Below are positions 1 to 12,928 of a DNA stretch of 64,000 nt, piece by piece. Source of the stretch: Alnus glutinosa (lineage: Eukaryota; Streptophyta; Magnoliopsida; Fagales; Betulaceae); contig NC_084886.1 in NCBI RefSeq assembly GCF_958979055.1, forward strand, positions 49,683,654 through 49,747,653, read 5' to 3'. Made by a program: the position numbers and the translations under genes. The notes beneath the pieces are model-generated. The model had not been told where the DNA came from and searched no databases. It saw only the letters and a program-made list of their open reading frames with translations. The stretch's first letter is position 1. The number at the start of each line of letters is the position of its first letter.

Positions 1-372
1 GGGTCACAGGGCACATGAAGAGCAAACATAAATTATACGCAAGTAAACTGAAAAAATCCCCTTAGACGTTCACAACTAAGAAAGCATATAATGCATAGTG
101 CAAGTTTTAACTTTTGACTGAAAATTTCTCGATTCCTTTGTCTGACTTTGCCGGTAGGAAAACACATCCTAACCGCCCATTCTACATGGACAACGACACG
201 TGCTCTTCCAAAAGAATAGGCATCCAAAAATCAGTTTACTATTATCACCAGCTTTCCTCTCTTCCAATCATGTAGAAACTTACAAGTAAGAATTAGAGCG
301 ACAACCACAAAACTGGCAAAACAGAGTCGTACAATCTGATTTAATTCCAGAATAAGTTTGTTGGGATCAACT
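1..372 (-). other. Downstream / probable 3' UTR of the stomatin-like gene
   Basis: The stretch lies immediately after the stop codon of the stomatin-like gene on the minus strand. No coding signal that continues a known family is seen, and no clear AATAAA signal was found on that strand. It most likely contains the 3' UTR and its polyadenylation site. Confidence 0.4.
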
Positions 373-3300
373 CTATGTTCCTTCATTGTGGCTCTGAAGT
401 GAAAATCCTGGCTTGCTATTGCCAAGATGACCTATGTCATCCGTTTTAGCAAAAGTGGGGCTCTCATCCCTGGTTTCTCTTGACGAAGCATCGCCCTTTA
501 CGGCTAATGTTAATGCAGGGGAAGAGGCTTCATGAGACCCATCACCGGGAACTTTGCCAATCAGGCTTTTGTAAATTGTGAGTGCTTGAGCCATCATGCT
601 GGCAGGATTGGCAGCTGAACTAGGAAGCAACATTGTTGTGCCCTGTTGAAAGAAAAAGAACGCAGAGAGAGAGAGATAGAGAAAAAGAGAGTTCAGTAAA
701 AAGAATTGAGCATCAATGGATATACTATACAGGTCTGTTCTTACCTCCTTGGCAATATTACTGAAGGCATGAATATATTGCTCAGCAATTCTCAAACTCG
801 CCGCCTGCAAGCCACACCATAATAGTAGTTCCCAACTCAATCTTAGTAAATATGAATTTTCATGTTTATAATAAATATGTATTTTCATGTAAATGTACAA
901 CTGCTATGCACCATACACCATCACTTTTCTTTATGAATCACATCTATGCTCAACCAGAGTCAGCCCATTCGTACATTTATTCAATTTTTTGAGGGTACAC
1001 CTTTTACCTCAATATTAAAGTTCTTTAGTAGAAGTACCATGCAGAACTTCATTACAATAACAAGAATACATCATTTCTTGAACATCCTAGCATCATCGAG
1101 ACCAAGCTAGACAGCTCATAGCTTGCAGCATTCATTCAGAAAACTACATATTTTGTCCATCTGGTACAGATACAGCTCTATGAAGAATGAATGCAGATGC
1201 ATATTCCATATGAGGGGCAAAGTGAAGAATATAGGATTTCCTTGATATGTTTAGACTTGTCAACAAAGCCTAAACAAGCCCTGACATAAAAAGGTTAAAT
1301 ATTGCAAAGATGCACAGAAGCGAAGTGCTAGAACACACGACAAAGGTTAAATAACATGCCTTCCAAATGACAATGAATGCTAGAACAAGCCAAAGGCGTG
1401 AGATATCCAGATGTAGAGCTCTATCAAGCATTCACAGGGTCAAACAGTACAATGGATTGATTGCTCTAACGTTTAAAACATTCAAAATGAAGCATTGCAA
1501 CCTGAATGGACTACAACTAAGTGCAAACCTACCATACCCACATTGTCAGAACTAGCACCTAAGAGTGGGAACTAGATGACATACAAATTCAAATGGAATG
1601 GGCACCACCATTTTGGACTCCCAAACATCTATAAATTCTGCTTCCTTTATATGGAACAAAGACATGCACTGTGTATAATGTCTAGAAAACTGCAGGTGCG
1701 TTCAAGAGTATTTAAGAATCTCACCTCTACTCCTCCATTTTCCTTAAGGGTCTGTGACACCAAGGCGATTCCTTCAGCTGTTGCTTTTGCTCTAGCAAGG
1801 ATGGCTTCAGCTTCACCTGATGAAGAAGTACCATTGATAGATGTCTATGGGAAAAGCGATTAATCTATCCTAGTAAAGGAGTATCAACATTGAGATAATC
1901 CACGTGCCCCTTCAATTTGTGTTGGCTATATTAGATTAGTGGATAGGTCAAGAAAAAGAGGTCACAAGTTGATCATGACAAGCCATACAGGAGAACATGA
2001 ACAAGGCCCTTCGAGGACACTTGGTTCAATCCACATGTAACTCACCTTTGACAGTACCATACTTCACTAACTCCTGACAACCTCTTACAACAGAAACATT
2101 CTAATATAAACCAAAACTTGTCTTAATTCAGAATTCTATCATAGTTCCACACTAAAAGTATATACTCATATGAAATAGCAGATCTTGTTATGGAGATGTC
2201 AGCACTAACATAGAGTCTCATGTTTAAAGAAAATGAGACTTTCATATCATTGGCATTAAAATTTATACTGAAATGATAAATAACCTAGAGCTCTGTTAAT
2301 TTGATCCATCTTCGCAGCTTCAGATTGTAAGATTACAGAACTCTTCTTCCCATCAGCAATATTGATGTTGGCCTGTCTTTCTCCTGTAAATTGTAATGGG
2401 GCATTAGTTTCCAGGAATTGATAAGGCTACCTGACGAAGGTGCTATGCTAAATCAAGTTTACAGATAAACAAAGAAGGCCATAAATCGTCAGTATGCCTC
2501 TAAAGGTCACATAAATAATATAACCACATGGAAAAACTTAACATATCGAACAGACTTCATTACCTTCAGACTCAAGAACTTGAGCTCTCTTTTTGCGTTC
2601 TGCTTCTGCTTGCATCTCCATAGCTACCCTCACTCCACGGGGAGGAGATATGTCCCCTAAAGAAGGAAGACAAAGGAAGTGTTTACAAGACTCCATGGGA
2701 ACATTGCAAAAAAATTCTGATACAAGGACAAAAGCCAAAAGTGACTTACTTATTTCATAACGAAGGCACTGCAGGCCCCAATCTTTTGCAGCCACATTGA
2801 TAGACTCCTGCAATAGTGATGCCATTACAAAGAGCTTTTACTCCTTTCTCTAAATTATTTTACGAAATATAAGAAAAATGTTGAAAGTCCAGAGAACCCA
2901 ATTTTATATGAAGCTAATTTAGGATAAGATTTGTGATTGGTGAAACAGATTAGAAAGTACTGCAACCTCAAAAAATACAGTAAGCGAGAAGCAAACTGAA
3001 GGGAAAACAATCATATTGTTGAACCACTTCTTCTAGCATTTGTATTTAATCCTATTCATTTCAAATTTAGATGATTTCCTGTTAGTAACAAAAAATATAC
3101 ATATCCTAATAATCCGAGTGCAACTCACATAATCACATAAAATCAGAACTTGAGTAAAAAAAAATGTCTGACATAATGTGTAAATACCAGGCATATCCAT
3201 GGTTGTTAAAATTCCATTTTACATCTTAAAATTTTACAAACCTAGAAACTCAAAATGATGAAATCCACATTTACAATCTTTTGGGATGAGGATCTAAAGG

Positions 3301-5429
3301 AGACAACGCCCATATGAAGGTATCCGGAGAAATCTCATTACCCCCCACCCTAATTATCTAGTCATGGATAAGCGGCCTGAGTTTCAAAATTTTCCTCCAA
3401 GACCAAGAACAATCACCTGGGGGCTAAGCAACCAGAAGTTCCTATCTTTGATGAGATATATGATCAATAAGATTCCCATGTGAATCATGGGATCTAGTAG
3501 GATCCCAATCCTACCTATGATTTTGTTGATCCACATGACTTTGAGTTTTGTTCATTGGGAATATTCTGTATTACAGTATCAAAGGCCCAAAGACCACTAA
3601 AATAAGGAACTTAAATTGGTGATTTTTTTTTTAAAAAAAATTATTTATTTATTTATTTTTTAGAACGGAAAGTTGTTTGGAATGTTTAGAACCTAATTTG
3701 AACTAGATCAGGATAATTAAAACATAAAACATATTTTTAGAATCTTCAACAATATTGTCCTGGCATAATCTTCAACACTAATTCTACCATAAATTGTTAT
3801 TGATGTTACTAATGGTGTTCTGTTGTACATCTAAAAAGTATGGGTTAGAACAAAATACACTTAGTATTTGCTCCATCAACTCCCATCCCCCTCCCAACCA
3901 CAAAAGAAATATCACAGAACGCAAAAGGAGTGGGGAAGAAAAGGTGAAGGGGGAATGTCAATGGAATTTCTTTACATCATTCATGTATCAATTTATTAAA
4001 TAAAAAAAAAAAAAAACATTTTTATTTACAAAATGTAAAGCCATGAAACTAAGGATGAGATGAAATACGGCACTTGCTCCCAACCTTTCCTTCCCCCTTA
4101 TTGTTCCCACATAGCATATAAAGAGAACCATAGCATACGATGAGTTTTTATGGGAACCAAAATCCCATGCGTCCTTAGGTTGGTTAGGGGTATCAATAGG
4201 ATGCGTTATTAAGTTGTTGTATATGTTGTGTTTTTCATTTGTATCAGTGGTACGCATTACACGTTTGATTCCATTTGAATCAACCATAAAAACTCTTAAG
4301 AGGAATGCACGCTCTAAAGACAAAGCAAATACATGTCGGATTCTTCACAATTAAACTATTAAATAAATAATAAAAAATAAAAATAAAATAAAAATAAAAA
4401 AACCCTTGAGCAAATCAAACTAACCACTATCTTTTCATTAAGCGTGTCTCTTTCCTCAAACGTCTTGTCGAGAGTGATCTTACCAAGCTCACTACGCATT
4501 GTTGTTTGCGCAAGCTGAATCACCGCAAATATGGGATTCTCAACACCATAAGAGGCCAGCTGGGGGTCCACAATCTGCACCAAACGCATTTGAGCCGAGA
4601 AAAACCATTAACCAACGAAGCAAAGGACACAAACCCAGGTAATATCAATCCAATAGATTCGAACCAAGCAACCCATTCACCAACAAACCAAGCAACCCAT
4701 TCACCAACAAACCAAACAACATAGACCCAAATATATATTCAACACTAATAGATCAAAACCAAGCAAACTACTATCCAAAACACCAAAATGACAAAGACCC
4801 AGTTGATAAAATCTCAACAAGAGTACCTTGATGTAGAGCACCCCGTCGATCAAAATGTTGACATTGTCCTTGGTGATAGCGGACTGGTCCGGAATGGGAA
4901 TGGCCTCCTCCTTCAAGGAATGCACGTAGGCAATCCTATCGACGAACGGAATCAAGAAATGGATCCCCGAAGGCAGAGTCTTCACGTACTTGCCGAATCT
5001 CTCGATCACATACGCCTTCTTCTCCGGCACTATCCGAATCCCCCAATTCACCGGCGGCGTAATCTCATAGCTTCCTCACATCAAAACCCCACCAAAAATC
5101 ATCACCCAATTGAACAAAAAAAAAAAAACCCCAAAAGAATCCAACAAACACATACACAACTATGTTCGTATACGCGCATGTATGTATGTATGTATGTACA
5201 TGTGTTACCTGATGCCTTGTTCTCGACCAGTGCGAAGAAAGCGGACTGGGATTGTGGAGGAGAAAGGGGATTGGGAAATTGGAAAGGTTTTTGAAGAAGA
5301 AAGATTGGTTTGTTTGAGAACCAAAGGTGCGGAAGAAGCATAGAAAGGTCTTGACGTGGTGGTGTTGTTAATGGCGGATTGGCGGAGGTATCTAAGGGAT
5401 CTCACTGAATTGGCTTTCCACATATTCAT
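373..5429 (-). CDS. SLP2: Stomatin-like protein (SPFH/Band 7), mitochondrial
   Basis: Nine exons (minus strand): 5429-5209, 5070-4827, 4574-4425, 2807-2750, 2656-2564, 2383-2285, 1816-1725, 804-745, 642-373. They join in frame to 428 residues. The N-terminus ([17 protein letters not shown]) is Arg-rich, Ser-rich and lacks acids, as in a mitochondrial presequence of about 45 residues. The SPFH core starts near residue 80 ([20 protein letters not shown]) and is followed by the EAER/EGER-rich coiled coil ([21 protein letters not shown], residues about 230-310), then the conserved ending [20 protein letters not shown]. About 60 polar residues follow the usual end of the family. Plant SLP1/SLP2 are inner-membrane scaffold proteins that help respiratory supercomplexes form; function is inferred from family. 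The Met at 5429 was chosen because it gives the presequence. Intron 3 is long (1.6 kb). SLP2 rather than SLP1 is a weak choice. Confidence 0.93.
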
Positions 5430-6710
5430 TCCTAACCTTTCTGGGTTCTTCGAATTCTTGGGGTTTTTTTTTTTTCTTTCCTTGAAATGTAAAGCCCTAG
5501 CAAAACCCTGTTTTGTGATTTTCTGCTCGAGTTTCTCTCTCTTTTGACCTCTCCGGCTCTCTCTGCCTAGCCAAGCAGCTTAACTGTTCTAGTGGTGCCT
5601 TCTCCAGTTTGGGTTTTGTTTGTCTGAAGCAGTTGAGCAGTCGAAGACTTGTGCACGGCTTGGGGTGGGCTGGGTTTTGTACTTGAATTTCAGGCCCAAA
5701 TTCACTTTTTGTAATAAAGAGAAGAAAATGGAACATAGCCTCATTTGAAAACCTATAGGAATCCCGTCGGGGCTTGCAACTTTTGACAAGGTTTGTGAGT
5801 TCAATTTGAAATTAAAAGATAATGAGTCTTATAAGTTTAATTAAAAAGGTTAAGTTACGGTGATGTATATAATCTTATATCAATGTTTCGATACGATTCG
5901 AACTCAACACGTAACATAATAGCATACAATTTTTGACATGATTCGCGAACTACGCACAAACTCAATGCAAAATTAGAATGAGGGTTAAGGGATTTGACCC
6001 ATTTAATTAAATGGATTAAGTTAATGGTTTATTTATATAATCTTATACCTATGTTTCGACACGACCTAAAACCAACACACACAAACACGAATGGTCACTC
6101 TTAGTTTGGCTTACTCAAACCGCTCAAATAGGTGGATTTCAAACTATCCGAACACATGTTGGATCAACTAGATCTCATAGGCTGCCTTATTCCGAAGCAA
6201 CCTTATGGGATCTAAATCAAACTTTACCTCCGGCTACGATTTATTGTTATGAGTCTTAGGACCAAATAAAGAGAGGGATACAGTAAGATTTTCCATTTTC
6301 TGCGCCAGTGAATTGAATGATGTGACAATGGCGTTCCCAAATGCTACTAGGATTGAGGAGGTGCTCTCTTGCACACAACGGAGCTGGCATTACTGCATCT
6401 TTTGCTGTTTTTGGATTTTGGAGTTTTGGCCCAGCACTCTCCCTAGCCGTCTCTACATTATTCCTGTTGTAGCCAACCCATTTTAACAACAAATATCCAC
6501 ACCAACTTTCAGGCAGTTCTTATTTATTTATATATCCACCTCATTTCAAAGTTCAAATCGATACTTGTATTGACATTTGCATTAATCAAAACTTGAACAG
6601 AGTTTCGGAATTATCTATGTGATCTGTCCTGATTTCAAACCTATGATACAACATCATCTTCTAAATCTTATTCACCATCCAAACTATTTCAAACATGGTT
6701 ATATATGGGT
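5430..6710. other. Intergenic: promoter side of SLP gene and 3' side of lectin kinase gene
   Basis: No supportable gene. The part near 5430-5600 should hold the 5' UTR and promoter of the stomatin-like gene (minus strand); it is pyrimidine-rich. Two diverged direct copies of a short AT-rich motif (around 5850-5945 and 6020-6085, each with TATATAATCTTATA followed by ATGTTTCGA) suggest an old repeat relic. A short minus-strand frame at 6256-6492 has no family resemblance. Confidence 0.4.
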
Positions 6711-8735
6711 TCACTTGAAAGGAGCACAAGAATTCCCAATGCAGAGACCGGTGGAGCTGTTGTAGGGAAACAAAGAAACAGGTCTTGTCGGTGGCAGCTC
6801 AGGAATCGGCCCCTCCATGCTCAGAAACTCCACCACCTCCTCCATACATGGCCTGCCTTTAGTCTCGTTTACTGTACAGAGCAACCCAATTTCCAAAACC
6901 CGAATTGCTTGCTTCAAGTTGAGCACCGAGCCCATTCTTCCATCCACCACCTTCACCTTCTCATCAATCTCATGCATCCTCCACGCAAAATCCAGCAAGT
7001 CCTTCTCTTTCTGATCCACCTCGGAATCCAACCTCCTCCGTCCGGCAATCACTTCCAACACAAAGACGCCAAATTCAAACACGTCGACCTTTTGACTCAC
7101 TGCTGATTCGAATTGTCTTGAATCGGTCCCAGAGAGCACAAAGCCGAAATCACCCAAAACTGCCCGGAAACTAAGATCAAGAAAGACGCTACTCGTTTTC
7201 ATATTCTTGTGGGATAACTGCTTAGAGTGCAAGAAACTAAGGGCGTCAGCCACATCTTTCACAGCCTTGAATCTCCTACTCCACGGAAGAACACCAACGC
7301 CAAACAACCATTTGTCGAGGCTTCCATTGGTAAAGAAGTCATACACAACCATGACTTCGCGATTATCTTGACACCAGCCTCTGATAGGCAACAAGTTCGG
7401 GTGACGAACCCGGCTCATGGCGCCAATTTCCTTCAATACTCGCCGCCGATCGAACCCCTGCGAGTTCAGAAACTGGGCTGAGAACCGCTTGACAGCCACT
7501 TGGCAGCCATTGGAAAGCTTTCCTCTATAGTAAACGGCTCTCGAGTCACTACCCAGTATTTCTAACTCACTAAAACACCTAGTTGCAGAGGAAATCTCAG
7601 AAATGGTGAAACGGCGAGGTTTATTAGGAGGCGTTGGCCGTTGTTTTATCTCTGGCAACACAACAATATTGTTTGATTCATCATGTCTTCGCTTACCGTT
7701 AAGGAACATACTGAGCATAACCACCAGAGCCAACGCCACCACAGCCACGAAAATCAAGAAGCTGCTTGGTGGTTCAGCACGAGCCTTCTTGGTAGTTTGA
7801 TCAGTATCTTCCAGGATCTTACTCTCACATGTTTCCGTTGAAGGCATGCGGAGAAAAGCTTGGCTTGCGGACGTGAAGTTCCATGACAACACGTTGTGGA
7901 TTTGGGTCAAGTTGCCTGTGGAAGCAGAGAAGCCTACGAACATGTATTCTTTCAGAAACGGCGAGAGATCAAGTGGCTCGGAGAAGACGGATTTTGTTGG
8001 GTAATCTTCGTCGTCTGATCCTAAACGAATGTCCATCCAACGGCGTGGACCATCGTAGGTGATCCAAGCTCTGTGAATCAGCCCATCCTTGAGGACTACA
8101 CCAACGTCGGAGGCATTGAATGTTCTAGTGGAAATGATGCTGCCCAAGTTGATTCCCACATGGTTGTCATTCGGGTCTCTGAATCCGGGACTTTGATGCG
8201 TATCAAACTCAACAGCCACAGCTTTGTAGTTGTCCTCGCAAGCGTCGTTAAGCATGGCAAGCCACGGCCCGGACCGCCCCACAGTGAACTCGTCCGGGAC
8301 AATGATGAAGGTAAGGCCACTACCGCCATGTCCGCCGCAGTCAGAACTCAGGTGGGTAGCATTGTTCAATTGAAAAGCAAAGGTTGTTTCGAAGGAGGCC
8401 GGGGTTTCGGTGTGCGGGTCAAGGAGGCGGATGGGAGAGGAGTAGAGGGCTCGCCCTGCTCGGTGTCTGAGATCAACTGCTTGCGCTTCATCAGGGATTT
8501 GGAGAGCACCCTTTTCATTTGAGAATTTGGCGCTGCCTAGGAGCTTAACATCTTGGACGATTCTGGGATTGTTGTTGAAGCTGAAATTCGGGAAAGATAG
8601 ATGCTTTGTTACATTGATTACAGGTCCGCTAAGCCTCTTGTCACTAGCTGAACCAACAAAAACGGAGAATTCTTCTCTCAAAGCCAGGAGAATACCCAAT
8701 AAGCATATCAACCAGAAGCCACGGCAGAAAACCAT
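6711..8735 (-). CDS. L-type lectin-domain receptor-like kinase with degenerate kinase domain (probable pseudokinase)
   Basis: Intronless, 674 residues. Order: signal peptide (about 1-29), legume-lectin domain (about 37-292) with the metal-site pattern VAVEFDTHQ at 173-181 and NHVGINLGS at 191-199, one transmembrane helix (about 325-345) followed by the stop-transfer KRRH, and a cytoplasmic kinase-like domain (about 390-640). The VAVK lysine (416), the helix C glutamate (436) and DFG (529-531) are present. The glycine loop reads LGSDSRAVYYRG and lacks the GxGxxG pattern. The catalytic HRD is HKN (509-511), so the proton-accepting Asp is missing. The activation segment after DFG is shortened and has no APE motif. 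Family members sit in the plasma membrane and act in defence or pollen signalling. This one probably binds ligand and signals through partners, which is inference. No frameshift or stop is seen, so the gene looks maintained. Confidence 0.93.
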   Translation of the reverse strand: MVFCRGFWLICLLGILLALREEFSVFVGSASDKRLSGPVINVTKHLSFPNFSFNNNPRIVQDVKLLGSAKFSNEKGALQIPDEAQAVDLRHRAGRALYSSPIRLLDPHTETPASFETTFAFQLNNATHLSSDCGGHGGSGLTFIIVPDEFTVGRSGPWLAMLNDACEDNYKAVAVEFDTHQSPGFRDPNDNHVGINLGSIISTRTFNASDVGVVLKDGLIHRAWITYDGPRRWMDIRLGSDDEDYPTKSVFSEPLDLSPFLKEYMFVGFSASTGNLTQIHNVLSWNFTSASQAFLRMPSTETCESKILEDTDQTTKKARAEPPSSFLIFVAVVALALVVMLSMFLNGKRRHDESNNIVVLPEIKQRPTPPNKPRRFTISEISSATRCFSELEILGSDSRAVYYRGKLSNGCQVAVKRFSAQFLNSQGFDRRRVLKEIGAMSRVRHPNLLPIRGWCQDNREVMVVYDFFTNGSLDKWLFGVGVLPWSRRFKAVKDVADALSFLHSKQLSHKNMKTSSVFLDLSFRAVLGDFGFVLSGTDSRQFESAVSQKVDVFEFGVFVLEVIAGRRRLDSEVDQKEKDLLDFAWRMHEIDEKVKVVDGRMGSVLNLKQAIRVLEIGLLCTVNETKGRPCMEEVVEFLSMEGPIPELPPTRPVSLFPYNSSTGLCIGNSCAPFK

Positions 8736-10820
8736 TTCTGAATTCTGAATAAAGGAGATTTCGTTGATTTTGTCGAAGAAGAAAGATATGTATGCCGGTG
8801 GCGGGTAATAGCGGTGGAAACGCTACCGAAAGATCTTGGGCAAGAATTTGGGCAAGTACTGGCTTTACGTGTGTGCGTGGCTAAATAAGAGCCCCTTTTT
8901 TTTAGGATAATGGTTATCATGAGCTCTTGTCTGTACGTATACGAGAAAACTACAAATTCCGACTTGTCCAAGATAATTAAAGTAGACAGTAGGCAGATGA
9001 AGAGGAATCCTATTGTCTGTCCTCACCGTGAAAGTTCAAGTGGGTGACGTTGTAAATGGTCCGTGGGGTACACAAAAGGTGGGTGCTACGTCGTCTTCAT
9101 CTGACCCCCCAAGTTGGCTCTGTTGTGGGCCTTGTCCTTGTGGCACTCATGAGTACGACTTTGCCATGTTTAAGTAACCCGAACGAAACACAACGGACAT
9201 CAAATCAAGATTTCTCCCTCTCATTATTTCATTGCAATCAATCTAAGCACCGAGCCAACCCCATGGACACCCCCATTCTTCCTATCTTTTTCATTTATAA
9301 TAATTAACCACCCAAAACCAACGGACCAGACCAGACCAGACCAGGCATAAATTTCTCCCGCTTTGTCCATATTAGCCCTTCCATATCCCAATATCCAACA
9401 TCAAATATTTCCTAGTTCGGATAAACTTTTTGCCAACACTTCACCAAATGAATGGTGTTATTTGACAGAGAAAGTAACAGAAGATAGTGCTTTTTACTAT
9501 TTATTTACCTTTTCTTTTTTTTTTTCTTTTCTTTTTATCTTTTTTCACTTTTTCATATTTTTCGATAACAATCAAATGTCAAAACATTTTTACTTTTTCT
9601 TTTTTCTTTTTTCTTTTTTTTTTTTTTATATCATATCAACATTTTTTAGTTACTTTTCAAATAAAAAAATTCACCACAATAAATTTTTTTTTCACTTTTC
9701 TATATAAATCATTTTTACTTTATATTACATTATCACTTTTTACTAATTCTAAAATTAACACACTACTCTTCATCTATACAAACATTTGCCAAACATACCC
9801 AATAAACCAAACATTTCAGGTGAAACGGTAGGTGCAATTCATTTTTATTTTCATTTTCTAAGAAGTTACGAGATATTTCCGAACTTGATTTCAAAAATAT
9901 TTCACAACTCATAGTTTCCCACACGTCTGTGATAATAAAAAGCGCAAATTATGAAATTCACAATCAAAACTTGGGACACATATATCAAACGTGAGAAAAT
10001 TGTTACGGAAACTTTGTGAAAGTTCATGCATATATGAATAATTCACTTGCATGTTCATTCATTGGGTCGGGGACGTATCAATTAAGACGCCAAGGCTTGG
10101 TGGGGTTGGCTTCACACAGGTTAGTAATAGTAATGGTCAGGGAGATGCAAGAACTGAAGACAATGATTTCCATGAAACCATAACGCATTTGTTGGTGCTT
10201 GGTGGTAATGAATTTATCTTCTTTAGGATTAACTCATCCCCCCGGGTTCTTTTATCACACTCTTTCTTGGAGGCAGTTCCCACCAGCCTCTCTCGGTCAG
10301 TGGCTGGAACTAGGTTTCATTGGCAAGACCCCAAGCCTAGTTACTGACCCCGCTTCTCCTTGTACACCTCTCGGGTCTGGTGTCTTTTGTATCTCACCCA
10401 GTGCCCACCAAAAACAAAAACAGTAGCACATCCAGCATAGACTATCCACATTTGTGTGGTAGAATCTAAAGATATTGTCCCTGGATGAGCTTATGCACCA
10501 ACGCTACCCACAGTGCAGCAATTCAACACTAAAATTATACTCCGATATATCAAACTTCCGAGAATCAACAAGAACAACAAAACAAAAACACCCATTTTAA
10601 AGCAAATATTGGGAGATATAAATAAAAGGTTGCATACGAAACAGTAACCCACCAAGATAATTTTTTAAAAAAAAACATGCACAACACAAAATTGGAGATC
10701 CAATTCCAAACAAGCTCATGAAATTGTTCATAAAGTTGTTGACAAAAAGAGAACTAACAAATACCATAAGAAAGGGAAGTAATGCCAAATCTAAGACAAA
10801 TATTCCTGTTTCACCATCGA
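8736..10820. other. Intergenic spacer with an AT-rich MITE-like block (about 9480-9830)
   Basis: No gene supported. The promoter of the lectin kinase gene (minus strand) lies just above 8735. The block 9480-9830 is T-rich and shares its order of short motifs (ATATCA, AAAAAAATTCACCACAATA, TTTATATTACATTATCACTTT) with AT-rich blocks at 44100-44350 and 49560-49740, which points to one non-autonomous DNA element family. Its ends are not clear here. Confidence 0.4.
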
Positions 10821-10990
10821 TTACTCCTCACTACCAAGGATGGTTCCTCTCTCACTGACATAGATACCATCAAGGAACTTCCGGATATCTTTATTTTTAA
10901 CGTGACATTTCTGTAAACCAAAAAAAGATTGCAGGTCAGCATGTGCAAGCGACATAATATTGAATTGATTGTACATGTGTGCGCGCGCGC

Positions 10991-11032
<42 letters not shown>

Positions 11033-12835
11033 GTTTATCAAGGCAGCAGACCTAGAAACGAGTTCAACGTCATTCCCATCTAATACTAGCTCATCCTTGA
11101 CCTTTTCAGAACGGAGAATGGTAACCCCATCAAGCATGTCCACTTTTCTTACCTGATGCAACCAACAAATGCAAAATTAATCAATTCCCATAACTTGAAG
11201 GTTCACTAAGTTGAACTTTAAATCCATGATCCAGTCCTTAGCCCTTAGAAACACTGCCACCAGTAATACATATAATATTAATTCATCAACCTTCCTTTAA
11301 GGTTTAACTCATGATATATTTATAGAGCTAACTATTACTTTAGACAAAATCAATATCTTCCCCACCCCCTCTCTTCCCCACTTGTGTTTTATGTGCAAAC
11401 ATGCAGGTATCGACACTTGCATGAGCACGTGCAAACCTTATGATTTTATACCCAAATGCAACATTGCACTTCCTTCTCTCAATTGTAGAGTAGAGACATT
11501 TAGCTATAACAAGCAGAATATCCAACGCCACTCTATCACTGACATGTTACAACTTAGTTATGGGTCATCCTGCTGAAGGCTGACAGAATTTTTATTTATT
11601 TATTTATTTTTTAAAAAAAGGAAACCCAGAACCTGAAAAATAATACGGGGATAAAATGACCACAATGTTAACCACCCAGCTCCAACACCAGAAAAACTAA
11701 ACTACAGCAGCAAACTATGCATAATAATCCTCTAAAGCATACTAAATGGGTATTCAAAGTCAAAGAGTGGACCAACAGAAGGGACTGAAAACATAAATTT
11801 AGCCCAAAAAAGGAGTCTCTCGGAGTATACTCGCCAAACGGTACTCCACAGATACCAACTATAATTTACAACTTCAAAAATTAACAAGATAACCACACAT
11901 CCTCACCTTTTGCAAGCATCAACTGATTTACGACCATAAATATATTTGTCATAAACACAAAATCAAATGTAAACCATAAATGATTACTACAATTCTACAA
12001 ATATCCACAATTGGCTTTCCAATTTTATTCATCCACTTACACAATTTAATGGATCCTCAAGAATAAAAGAAACCCACAGTACTTCCTCGTATCAACCAGA
12101 TATACTAAATAAACTGCTCATTTCCAAACCAAACAGCTATCGATTTCACACATCAAACAGCTATCAACATTAGACCGGAAACAAATGTAAATAAACACCA
12201 AAACTAAAAAGACTAAGAAGCCAATCACTAAAAACACTGTTATGAAGCAGGTAAAATGAAATCTACATTTTAGATCTACCAAAACATGAAAATCCATTCA
12301 TATACTGTAACCAATCCCCACAAATCAAGCAACAATTCGTATTTAAACAAATCCCAGGAAAAAACAAACAGGTATCACCAGAAATCTTAATGATCCAAAC
12401 CACGCACATGCCAAAGCCACAAAACAGAGCAGAACCCATTGAAAAGAGCCAAAAGGGTACCTTCTTTTCACCAAGAAAGTTACGGATCTCTATGGCCTTG
12501 TTCCCGTTGGTGATGCTGGCGTTGATAGGAAAGTGGGCGTACACGAACCTCATCTTGTAGCGGTAGCCCTTGGTGACGCCAGTGATAAGATTCTCGACGT
12601 GGCTGAGGGCGGTGCGGATCGCCGCAGATGTCTTCCTCGATCCAAACCAGGCCTCGACCTTGAGCTTGCGCTTGCCGGATTCCTCGTCGGTTATGAGCTG
12701 AAAATCAAGCTGTAGGTGCTTGAAGTTCCGGGTGAGCTTGCCGCGCGGGCCTTCCACCTCAATGATCTTGGCGTGGATCTTGATCTTCACGCCGTCGGGG
12801 ATATCCATGGTGGCCGAGGAGAGAATGGTCTTCAT
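10821..12835 (-). CDS. RPL9: 60S ribosomal protein L9 (uL6)
   Basis: Three exons (minus strand): 12835-12461 (125 codons), 11152-11030 (41 codons), 10910-10821 (29 codons plus stop), giving 195 residues, the normal length for plant L9. The start reads [20 protein letters not shown], the hallmark eukaryotic uL6 N-terminus. The middle contains [18 protein letters not shown] and [11 protein letters not shown], and the last exon [20 protein letters not shown]. All introns are phase 0. The protein is a structural component of the large cytosolic ribosomal subunit near the sarcin-ricin loop and stalk base. An in-frame Met 19 codons upstream (12892) is in the 5' leader and is not conserved in the family, so the 12835 start was chosen. 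Intron 1 is 1.3 kb. Confidence 0.97.
10991..11027. repeat. (GA)n microsatellite in RPL9 intron 2
   Basis: An uninterrupted GA run preceded by a short GCGCGC/TG stretch. It abuts the 5' splice site of RPL9 intron 2 (donor read on the minus strand as CAG|GTCTCTC), so length changes would alter the intronic side of the donor. Confidence 0.9.
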
Positions 12836-12918
12836 CTTCTCGCTGTCTCTCTCTCTCCCTCTCTGAAGCGGCTCTGAGAAAATTTGGAGCAACCAAAAGC
12901 CCTAGCAAGAATAAGGTC

Positions 12919-12928
12919 TTATATATAG
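12919..12928 (-). promoter_or_regulatory. TATA box of RPL9
   Basis: Minus-strand CTATATATAA, followed about 25-30 bases downstream by the CTAGGGCTTTTGG leader region and about 85 bases upstream of the start codon. Position and sequence fit a plant core promoter. Confidence 0.6.

Noticed and set aside
8073-8522. 149-residue plus-strand frame
   Set aside because: Antisense shadow of the lectin domain of the receptor kinase gene.
9363-9831. Two overlapping Phe-rich frames of 114 residues
   Set aside because: Translation of a T-rich MITE-like block; no real coding character.
10051-10347. 98-residue plus-strand frame, with a hint of retroelement-like wording (SLSRSVAGTRFHWQDP)
   Set aside because: No recognisable domain, no flanking repeats; the likeness is too weak to call.
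12836-12892. Upstream in-frame Met extending RPL9 by 19 residues
   Set aside because: The extension is not conserved in the family and lies in the pyrimidine-rich leader; MKTILSS is the universal start.
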